DNA from: Bacteroidales bacterium UBA1745
GTDB lineage: Bacteria; Bacteroidota; Bacteroidia; Bacteroidales; UBA932
Assembly (NCBI GenBank): GCA_002314885.1
Contig: DCHT01000062.1
Location: forward strand, 49,334-113,333
DNA length: 64,000 bases
Reading direction: 5' to 3'
Below are positions 34,923 through 41,791 of the stretch, one piece after another. The notes below the pieces were generated by a model that searched no databases, was not told where the DNA came from, and saw only the letters and a program-made list of their open reading frames with translations. Numbering within the stretch: position 1 is the stretch's first letter; each line of letters starts with the position of its first letter. A program made the translations under genes and the position numbers.

Positions 34923-35468
34923 CTATTCAGTTGCGGCTGCAGGGGCAGCGTCAAGTATCCATACCTGCGGGTTGTACAGGTCGGAAGCCACGTAGCGCTT
35001 GTATTCGTCAAAGAGAGACCTGACAGTCTCGTTTGGTGCAGTAATGACTGTGATCAGTCCCCTCGCCGGTGTCACGCTGCGGCTTTCGAAACCCGCCTTC
35101 TCAAGCTTCAGAACCAGCTTGTCAGCATAGCTCTTGTTCTTGAATGCACCGACAACTAACCAATATCGTGCCGAGAGCTGCGTACCTCTGAGGGAGGCAA
35201 CTTCCGCAACCGGCTTGATGAACACTGCTCTCTGGGCAAAGGTATCCAGCACCGCAAGGGAATCGGCGACGTATGCAAGCCAGATCTGGCGTTCACGCTC
35301 CAGGGAATCGGCAATGGCCTTTTTGGCGAGACTGTCCTGGATGATCAGTTCGCGCTTGGCCTCGATGTCGGCACTGGTAGGACGGCCTGCGGCCTTGCGA
35401 AGGAAATCGCAGGCTGAGATGCTCAGAAGCACGCAGAGCAGAAGTATGAAGGATGTATATTTACGCAT
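34923..35468 (-). CDS. SPOR-domain lipoprotein
   Basis: A 181-residue lipoprotein: the lipobox LLSISAC is followed by a helical, charged stretch and a C-terminal SPOR domain (YWLVVGAFKNKSYADKLVLKLEKAGFE...). SPOR domains bind peptidoglycan strands stripped of stem peptides, often at division sites, so an envelope or septal role is likely. The ATG at 35468 is only 7 bp from a TAAATTTG box, so its mRNA may be leaderless. The M28-like gene follows after 2 bp. Confidence 0.88.
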   Translation of the reverse strand: MRKYTSFILLLCVLLSISACDFLRKAAGRPTSADIEAKRELIIQDSLAKKAIADSLERERQIWLAYVADSLAVLDTFAQRAVFIKPVAEVASLRGTQLSARYWLVVGAFKNKSYADKLVLKLEKAGFESRSVTPARGLITVITAPNETVRSLFDEYKRYVASDLYNPQVWILDAAPAAATE

Positions 35469-35474
35469 AGCCCG

Positions 35475-35482
35475 CAAATTTA
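35475..35482 (-). promoter_or_regulatory. -7 box of the SPOR lipoprotein operon
   Basis: The minus strand reads TAAATTTG, a perfect match, ending 6 bp before the ATG. The predicted start falls on or next to the start codon. Confidence 0.6.
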
Positions 35483-35516
35483 ATGTTTTAGCGGGGCAAG
35501 ACAAAATAAAAATACT

Positions 35517-35524
35517 GATATTTG
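35517..35524 (+). promoter_or_regulatory. Probable -7 box of the CapA-like gene
   Basis: GATATTTG matches TAnnTTTG at 7 of 8 positions, 4 bp before the GTG start codon, again implying a leaderless message. Confidence 0.4.
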
Positions 35525-35528
35525 CAGA

Positions 35529-36635
35529 GTGAAGTCTCTCAGAAACATAACGATAGCCTTTTTCCTGCTGTGTACCGCCAATCTCGGTGCGCAGGATTTC
35601 AGCTTTCTCTTCAAGGGATTCCCAAGACCCGAGGACCGCAAGGACACCATCACGCTGCGCTTCATAGGCGACGTGATGCTCCACACCAAGCAGATCGAGA
35701 CGGCCCGTCAGAAGGACGGCAGCTTCGACTTCACGACCTTCCTGGAGGGCATACGCCCAGACCTGGAAAACGCCGACCTGGCCGTCGCGAATATGGAATT
35801 CACCCTGGCCGGAGCGCCTTACACCGGCTATCCCGGATTCTCCTCCCCTGACTCCTACGCCGACTATGCCGCCGACTGCGGGATCGACGTCTTCCTCACG
35901 GCCAACAACCACATACTCGACAAGGGTCCGAAAGGCCTCAGCCGCACCCTCGGATACTATGGGGAAATGGAGCAGTCCAGGGGCATACTCTACACCGGTT
36001 CAGCCAATCCGAAAGACTCCTCCAGAAACCCTCTCTACGTCATTGTGAAGGGAGCGAAAATCGCCATCATAAACTTCACCTACGGCACCAACTGCGGAGG
36101 CGAGACAGCCGACGGAGCGAAGGTCTTCAGGATGGATGAAGCAAAGATAAAATCGGCCATACAGCGCGCTAAAAGGGCATATTCAGACCTTATCATCGTC
36201 TGCCCTCACTGGGGCACGGAATACGATCTGAAGCACTCCGCCACCCAGGAAAAATGGGCGAAGATGATAGCCGAGGCGGGCGCCGACGTCATCATCGGAG
36301 CACACCCTCACGTGGTCCAGGACAAGGCCGTCATCAGCACCTCCGACGGACGCTGTGTACCAGTCTATTATTCGCTCGGAAACGCAGTCTCGAATATGAG
36401 CGCCACCAACACCCAACTGGAGCTGATGGTCACCGTCAGGCTGCTGCGTAACTACTACGGGGAATGCACCCTCGACGAGGTCTCCCACGACTTCCTCTGG
36501 TGCTCCCGCCCGGGCTACCTGACCAGCAGCTACAAGACCATCAAGGTCAGCGACTACATAGGCCGCCGCAGCGAATGGAAGATGCCATACGGATACGACA
36601 AGATGATATCCACATTGAAGAGAATAGAGTATTGA
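35529..36635 (+). CDS. CapA/PgsA-family exported metallophosphoesterase-like protein
   Basis: A 368-residue protein of the poly-gamma-glutamate capsule synthesis CapA family (calcineurin-like fold). A signal peptide is followed by ITLRFIGDVMLH, LAVANMEFTLAG, FLTANNHILDKG, VCPHWGTEYD and IIGAHPHVVQD, carrying the fold's His/Asp/Asn ligands. No capB or capC genes are near, so capsule synthesis is not implied; many family members act on other substrates. The start is GTG at 35529, with no in-frame ATG upstream. PhoH follows after 6 bp. Confidence 0.88.
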   Translation: MKSLRNITIAFFLLCTANLGAQDFSFLFKGFPRPEDRKDTITLRFIGDVMLHTKQIETARQKDGSFDFTTFLEGIRPDLENADLAVANMEFTLAGAPYTGYPGFSSPDSYADYAADCGIDVFLTANNHILDKGPKGLSRTLGYYGEMEQSRGILYTGSANPKDSSRNPLYVIVKGAKIAIINFTYGTNCGGETADGAKVFRMDEAKIKSAIQRAKRAYSDLIIVCPHWGTEYDLKHSATQEKWAKMIAEAGADVIIGAHPHVVQDKAVISTSDGRCVPVYYSLGNAVSNMSATNTQLELMVTVRLLRNYYGECTLDEVSHDFLWCSRPGYLTSSYKTIKVSDYIGRRSEWKMPYGYDKMISTLKRIEY

Positions 36636-36641
36636 TCATAT

Positions 36642-37577
36642 ATGAAGAAAACCATCACATTGGAAGAAGTCGACCCGATCTCGATCTATGGGGCCGCAAA
36701 CCGCAATCTGGAAGCACTCTGCAGCTATTTCCCCGCACTCAAGGTAGTTTCAAGGGGCAATGACATCATCCTCGAAGGCAAGCTCGAGGACATAGAAGTG
36801 TTCCAGGTGCGCCTCAACCAGCTGATCGACAAGCGCCGCCGCAAGATGAACCTCACGCCATACGACGTGGAGGAGATGTTCGACGGCGAGACCGTAGGCA
36901 CACCGGTGAAGCTCAGCGGTGACGCACCTATAGTATATGGTAACGACGGAAAGCCTATCTCCGCCAGGAACAAGACCCAGCAGGAGATGGTGAAGGCTTA
37001 TTTCGACAACGACCTCATATTCGCAGTCGGCCCGGCCGGCACAGGCAAGACCTACATCGCCATCGCCCTGGCCGTGCGCGCCCTCAAGAACCGCGAGATC
37101 AAGCGAATCATACTCACCCGTCCCGCAGTCGAAGCCGGCGAGCGCCTCGGTTTCCTCCCGGGAGACCTCAAGGACAAGCTCGATCCATATCTCCAGCCTC
37201 TCTACGACGCCCTCGGAGATATGATCCCTCCGAAGAAGCTCCAGGACTTCATGGCTGAAGGCGTCATCCAGATCGCTCCCCTCGCCTATATGCGAGGCCG
37301 CACGCTCGACCGTGCCTGCGTCATACTCGACGAGGCCCAGAACACCAACCTGGGACAGCTCAAGATGTTCCTCACCCGTATGGGCAACGATGCCAAGTTC
37401 ATCGTCACCGGCGACGCCACCCAAATTGACCTCCCTAACCGCGCCGACTCCGGCCTGCTCAAGGGCATAGAGCTCTGCAAGGACATCAAGGGCATCTCAG
37501 TGGTCAAGTTCCGCAACGAGGACATCGTCCGCCACCCTCTCGTCACCAAGATCGTCAAAGCGTTTGACAAGGCATAA
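36642..37577 (+). CDS. phoH: PhoH-family ATPase
   Basis: A 311-residue PhoH (YbeZ-type) P-loop ATPase, a cytoplasmic protein linked to RNA metabolism and usually found with the YbeY rRNA endonuclease. An N-terminal domain is followed by Walker A GPAGTGKTY, Walker B CVILDEAQN and the helicase-like FIVTGDATQIDLP. YbeY is not encoded next to it here. A bidirectional terminator follows. Confidence 0.95.
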   Translation: MKKTITLEEVDPISIYGAANRNLEALCSYFPALKVVSRGNDIILEGKLEDIEVFQVRLNQLIDKRRRKMNLTPYDVEEMFDGETVGTPVKLSGDAPIVYGNDGKPISARNKTQQEMVKAYFDNDLIFAVGPAGTGKTYIAIALAVRALKNREIKRIILTRPAVEAGERLGFLPGDLKDKLDPYLQPLYDALGDMIPPKKLQDFMAEGVIQIAPLAYMRGRTLDRACVILDEAQNTNLGQLKMFLTRMGNDAKFIVTGDATQIDLPNRADSGLLKGIELCKDIKGISVVKFRNEDIVRHPLVTKIVKAFDKA

Positions 37578-37609
37578 AAAAATCCGACTCTCAGGAGCCG
37601 GATTTTTTT
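37575..37609. terminator. Bidirectional terminator between phoH and the TPR gene
   Basis: The hairpin ATCCG-A-CTC/GAG-C-CGGAT with loop TCAG (37582-37603, one A/C mismatch) is flanked by an A run on the left and a T run on the right, so it can stop transcription from both convergent genes. Confidence 0.9.
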
Positions 37610-37634
37610 ATGCCTGCGTGATATGCGTGATTGC

Positions 37635-38981
37635 TTATTCAGCCTTGCCTGCCTTTACGATCTCGTTGTACTTCTCGTAGCCGTCGCTGTACTTCGCGTC
37701 CTTGTTGCGGAGGCGGAAGTAGATATCGCGGAGGTACTGAGCGATGTTGTACTTGAGGTCAGCTGACTGAGACTTTGCATATACAGTCTCGAATGGCTCT
37801 ACTGCTGCCTCTGCGTTCTCATAGTACTTGACCATAAGGGCGTCATACTCTCTCCACTTGCTGTAGTCGAGGGCGTTGGCCTCCTCGGCAACTGCGATCA
37901 TCTGATCGTAGTAGAAAGCGCCGAGACCTACATAACCGAAGTCGTAGTTAGGATCAACTGCGATGGTCTGGTTGTAAGCTGCGATAGCCTCTTCCTTGTG
38001 ACCGAGCTTGGCGTGGGTGTTACCCTCTACATAATAGATGGAAGCATTGCCAGGATCGTTTGCCTTTGCCTTGTTGAGGAGTTCGAAGAGCTCGTCAGTG
38101 TTCTCACCGCTGCTGATGTAGTAGTTGATGAGGTTGAGGAGGATAGTCTGGCTCTGAGGGAACTTCACGAAGCCTTCCTTGAGGTAATCTGCGCCTTCAG
38201 CTGCCTTGCCGTCCTCGATGAGGATGGAACCGAGCTTTGCGTAAACCTCACCGTCCTCGTTGTAGTAACCGAGGTCGTAGCACTTCTTGTAGAGGTCGAA
38301 AGCCTTCTCCTTTGCGCCTGAGATGTAAGCCATCAGGGCTGCGTTGAAGTAAGCTGAAGAGTCAACCTCTGAGAGAGGAGCGTTGATCTTTGCGTCAGCG
38401 GCGTTCACGAAAGCCTGACCTGCAGCCTCGTAGTTGCCGAGGGTGTAGCTGTTGACAGCCTCGTCCCAGTACTTCGCACCGATCTCTGTGAGACCGTTTA
38501 CGATGTCCTTGGTCTTCTGGCCCTTTACGTCAGCACCGTATGCCTTAACGTATGCCTCGACAGCCTTGACCAGAGCACCATCCACAACAGGGTTGGTAAT
38601 CTCGATGAACTGGAGGACGTTCTGACGATAGTAGTAGTTGTGGTTTGCAAAGACGTCCTTTACGTAAGGCTCGCCGTTGATGACAACTTCCTCGCTGCGG
38701 ACTGGCTTCTCATTGAGTACGAGAGCAAGCTGGCTCTTGTCCATATTGAGCATACCATTGCCCTGAGATGCAGAGTAAGCATCCATATAGGCCTTAGCCT
38801 CTGCGAGATAGGTAGTTACCTTGACAACCTTCTTAGGGTTGGCTGCGTAAGCTGCCTCTGCCTTTGCAACTGCTGCCTCAGTCTTGTTGACTGCTGCCTT
38901 TGCTGCTGAAGGAGACTTTACCTGTGCGCTTGCAGCACCTGCTACGAGGACTGCCATAGCTGCGATGATAATTCTTTTCAT
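37635..38981 (-). CDS. Exported TPR-repeat protein
   Basis: A 448-residue alanine-rich protein with a signal peptide (MKRIIIAAMAVLVAGAASAQ). Multiple tetratricopeptide-like helix pairs follow, for example NYEAAGQAFVNAADAK, KEKAFDLYKKCYDLGYYNEDGEVYAKLG and GHKEEAIAAYNQTIAVDPNYDFGYVGLG. The family is a periplasmic protein-protein scaffold of unknown partner. It starts 21 bp after gyrA and is probably cotranscribed with it. Confidence 0.9.
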   Translation of the reverse strand: MKRIIIAAMAVLVAGAASAQVKSPSAAKAAVNKTEAAVAKAEAAYAANPKKVVKVTTYLAEAKAYMDAYSASQGNGMLNMDKSQLALVLNEKPVRSEEVVINGEPYVKDVFANHNYYYRQNVLQFIEITNPVVDGALVKAVEAYVKAYGADVKGQKTKDIVNGLTEIGAKYWDEAVNSYTLGNYEAAGQAFVNAADAKINAPLSEVDSSAYFNAALMAYISGAKEKAFDLYKKCYDLGYYNEDGEVYAKLGSILIEDGKAAEGADYLKEGFVKFPQSQTILLNLINYYISSGENTDELFELLNKAKANDPGNASIYYVEGNTHAKLGHKEEAIAAYNQTIAVDPNYDFGYVGLGAFYYDQMIAVAEEANALDYSKWREYDALMVKYYENAEAAVEPFETVYAKSQSADLKYNIAQYLRDIYFRLRNKDAKYSDGYEKYNEIVKAGKAE

Positions 38982-39002
38982 TGTGTTATAGATTAAAAGT
39001 TA

Positions 39003-41567
39003 TTATTCAGTTACCTGTTCTGTGGTCTCTGCACCCTCGGCACCCTCCTGCGGAAGTTCTTCCTCTTCCTGCTTAGGAACCACCGTCACTGATGCGATGA
39101 GATCGCTGTCCTTGATGTTAATGAGCTTGACTCCCTGAGCTGCCCTTCCGGTCTCCCTGATGTCGGTTACTGACATCCTGATGGTGAGGCCTGCGCGGGT
39201 AATGATCATAAGGTCATTTTCCTCAGTTACGTTCTTAAGAGCAACTACCTTGCCAGTCTTGTCGGTGATGTTCAGGGTCTTGACGCCCTTGCTGCCACGG
39301 GACACGAGTCTGTACTCGTCGAAACCGGTACGTTTTCCGAAGCCGTGCTCGCTGACTACGAGTGCGGTCTGAGGCAGGATCTCGTCGTCTGCAGGGTTGT
39401 AGCAAACTACGCTCATTACCTCATCGTCGTCCTCGATGCTTATGCCGCGGACGCCGGAAGCGGACCTTCCGAGAGGCCTTGCGTCTTCCTCATTGAAGCG
39501 GACGCAGCGACCGTTGCGGGCTGCGAGGAGAACCTCGCTGTTGCCGCTGGTGAGGATTGCGTCGAGAAGTTCGTCGCCCTCACGCACACCGATGGCGTTG
39601 ATACCCTTGTTGCGGCTGCGCTTGTTGGAGTACTCGGCGAGGCTGGTCTTCTTGACGATGCCCCTCTTGGTTGCGAGGAGGACATAGTGGCTGTTGGTAT
39701 ATTCCTCGTTCTCGATGCTCTTGACGGATACGTAGGTCTTGATGATGTCGCCCGGCTCGATGTTGATGACGTTCTGTACAGGACGTCCCTTTGATGAGCG
39801 GGTGCCTTCCGGGATCTCGTATACCTTGAGACGGTAGCACTTGCCGTTCTGGGTGAAGAAGAGCATAGTGCTGTGCATATTGGCGACATAGATGTGCTCT
39901 ATGAAGTCCTCCTCACGGGTTGCACTGCCCTTCATACCCTTGCCGCCACGGGTCTGGGTACGGTATTCGGTGAGTGAGGTGCGCTTGATGTAGCCGAGGT
40001 GGGAGATGGTGATCACCACATCCTCGTCTGCGTAGAAGTCCTCAGGGTTGAATTCGCCCTCGTCTGGAACGATGAGGGTGCGGCGCTCGTCGCCATATTT
40101 CTCCTTCATTTCGAGGGTCTCTTCCTTGATGACCTCCATCTGACGCTCGTAGCTGCCGAGGATAGCCTCGCAGTACTCGATGAACTTGCGGAGTTCGTCG
40201 TACTCTGCCTGGAGCTTCTCCCTCTCGAGTCCGACGAGCTGACGAAGCCTCATCTCGACGATGGCGCTGGCCTGTGCGTCGGAGAATGCGAACTTCTCGA
40301 TGAGCTCTGCCTTTGCGTCCTCAACGCTGCGGCTGCCGCGGATGATTGCGATGATCTGGTCGATCACGTCGAGGGCCTTGAGCAGGCCTTCGAGGATATG
40401 GGCACGTCCCTGTGCCTTCTCGAGGTCGAAGCGGGTCCTGCGGAGGATCACGTCGTGACGGTGGGTTACGAAGTTCTCGATGAGCTGCTTGAGGTTCAGG
40501 GTGCAAGGGCGGCCGTTCACGATGGCCACGTTGTTCACCGAGAAGCTGGACTGCAGAGGACTCATCTTGAAGAGCTGGTTCAGGATGACGCCTGAAGGGG
40601 CGCCCTTCTTGAGCCTGATGGCGATCCTGATGCCCTTACGGTTGGTGAAGTCGTTGATTTCGGCGATGCCTTCGATCTTCTTGTCCTCAACGAGGTCAGC
40701 GATCTTCTTGATCATCTCCTTCTTGTTCACCATATAAGGTACCTCGGTGACGATGATGGTCTCGATGCCATTTGGAGCCACTTCGATGTCGGTCTTGGAA
40801 CGGATGACGATCCTGCCGCGACCGGTTGCGAAAGCCTCTCTGACGCCTGAGTAACCCTGGATGATGCCACCGGTAGGGAAATCAGGAGCCTTTACGTGCT
40901 GCATAAGTCCGTCGACGTCGATGTCCGGGTTGTCGATGTAGGCGCAGATGGCGTCACAGCACTCGCTGAGGTTGTGAGGAGCCATATTTGTAGCCATACC
41001 GACTGCGATACCTGAAGAACCGTTGATCAGAAGGAGAGGCACCTTGGTAGGGAGCACGGTAGGCTCCTCGAGGCGCTCGTCGAAGTTCTTGACCATATCG
41101 ACGGTGTTCTTGTCGAGGTCAGCGAGGACCGCGTCGGAAATCTTCTCGAGCTTGGCCTCGGTGTAACGCATTGCAGCCGCTGAATAGCCGTCCATAGAAC
41201 CGAAGTTACCCTGACCCTTTACGAGCGGGTAGCGGAGGTTCCAGTCCTGAGCCATACGGACCATAGTGTCGTAGATTGATAAGTCTCCGTGTGGATGGTA
41301 CTTACCCATTACCTCACCGACGATACCTGCTGATTTCATTGTAGGCACTGTGTAGTTGAGGCCGAGGCGGTCCATTCCGAAGAGGACTCTTCGCTGAACA
41401 GGCTTCATACCATCGCGTACATCAGGGAGCGCACGCGATACGATGACTGACATAGAGTAGTCAATGTACGCTGAACGCATCTGCTGGTCGATGTTGACCT
41501 GCTCGATTCTGCCGGTTGGAACGCTTTCTACTTCGCGCTCGAGATCCGGAGTGTTGTTTTCGTCCAT
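39003..41567 (-). CDS. gyrA: DNA gyrase subunit A
   Basis: An 854-residue GyrA. The catalytic tyrosine lies in AAMRYTEAKL. The C-terminal beta-pinwheel has a GyrA box variant QTRGGKG, which supports gyrase rather than ParC, and the tail is acidic. With GyrB (not in the window) it introduces negative supercoils. The quinolone pocket reads HPHGDLSIYD: Leu96 occupies the position of E. coli Ser83, and Asp100 that of Asp87. The Leu codon is TTA (41280-41282). The leader is about 150 nt. Confidence 0.96.
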   Translation of the reverse strand: MDENNTPDLEREVESVPTGRIEQVNIDQQMRSAYIDYSMSVIVSRALPDVRDGMKPVQRRVLFGMDRLGLNYTVPTMKSAGIVGEVMGKYHPHGDLSIYDTMVRMAQDWNLRYPLVKGQGNFGSMDGYSAAAMRYTEAKLEKISDAVLADLDKNTVDMVKNFDERLEEPTVLPTKVPLLLINGSSGIAVGMATNMAPHNLSECCDAICAYIDNPDIDVDGLMQHVKAPDFPTGGIIQGYSGVREAFATGRGRIVIRSKTDIEVAPNGIETIIVTEVPYMVNKKEMIKKIADLVEDKKIEGIAEINDFTNRKGIRIAIRLKKGAPSGVILNQLFKMSPLQSSFSVNNVAIVNGRPCTLNLKQLIENFVTHRHDVILRRTRFDLEKAQGRAHILEGLLKALDVIDQIIAIIRGSRSVEDAKAELIEKFAFSDAQASAIVEMRLRQLVGLEREKLQAEYDELRKFIEYCEAILGSYERQMEVIKEETLEMKEKYGDERRTLIVPDEGEFNPEDFYADEDVVITISHLGYIKRTSLTEYRTQTRGGKGMKGSATREEDFIEHIYVANMHSTMLFFTQNGKCYRLKVYEIPEGTRSSKGRPVQNVINIEPGDIIKTYVSVKSIENEEYTNSHYVLLATKRGIVKKTSLAEYSNKRSRNKGINAIGVREGDELLDAILTSGNSEVLLAARNGRCVRFNEEDARPLGRSASGVRGISIEDDDEVMSVVCYNPADDEILPQTALVVSEHGFGKRTGFDEYRLVSRGSKGVKTLNITDKTGKVVALKNVTEENDLMIITRAGLTIRMSVTDIRETGRAAQGVKLINIKDSDLIASVTVVPKQEEEELPQEGAEGAETTEQVTE

Positions 41568-41672
41568 TTCTGAATATTTTTTGATTTGTTATATGTCCTT
41601 TTTTACGCCGTTTTTCGGGTTTTGACCCTGCGACCTGGACGCGACTCGGTCGATTTCGAAAAATTTCGCCGC

Positions 41673-41713
41673 TTTGCCCATTTTCAGGCCGTTTCAGAGA
41701 CTTTTGCCCATTT
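41673..41713. repeat. Direct repeat TTTGCCCATTT in the gyrA leader
   Basis: Two exact 11-bp copies at 41673-41683 and 41703-41713, 30 bp apart (about three helical turns), lie between the gyrA -7 box and start codon. An 11-bp palindrome CACGT-A-ACGTG follows at 41715-41725. Confidence 0.6.
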
Positions 41714-41725
41714 ACACGTAACGTG

Positions 41726-41733
41726 CAAATATA
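41726..41733 (-). promoter_or_regulatory. -7 box of gyrA
   Basis: The minus strand reads TATATTTG, a perfect match, with transcription expected near 41721. This gives an unusually long leader of about 150 nt. Confidence 0.6.
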
Positions 41734-41746
41734 TTAAAAAAATCCG

Positions 41747-41754
41747 TAAATTAG
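41747..41754 (+). promoter_or_regulatory. Possible -7 box of the clp gene
   Basis: TAAATTAG matches TAnnTTTG at 7 of 8 positions, 37 bp before the clp start codon. Confidence 0.35.
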
Positions 41755-41791
41755 CGGTCTGATAAGAAAAATTCACCCCAGAAGCACATTT

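Noticed and set aside
35529..36635. Capsule (poly-gamma-glutamate) biosynthesis locus
   Set aside because: Only a CapA-like gene is present, with no capB, capC or other polymer genes nearby.
39003..41567. Possible assignment as ParC (topoisomerase IV) instead of GyrA
   Set aside because: The C-terminal pinwheel has a GyrA-box-like QTRGGKG and the N-terminus matches GyrA, so gyrase is favoured.
41600..41640. GGGTCAAAACCC in the gyrA leader as an attenuator
   Set aside because: The stem is only four pairs and is not followed by a T run on the minus strand.
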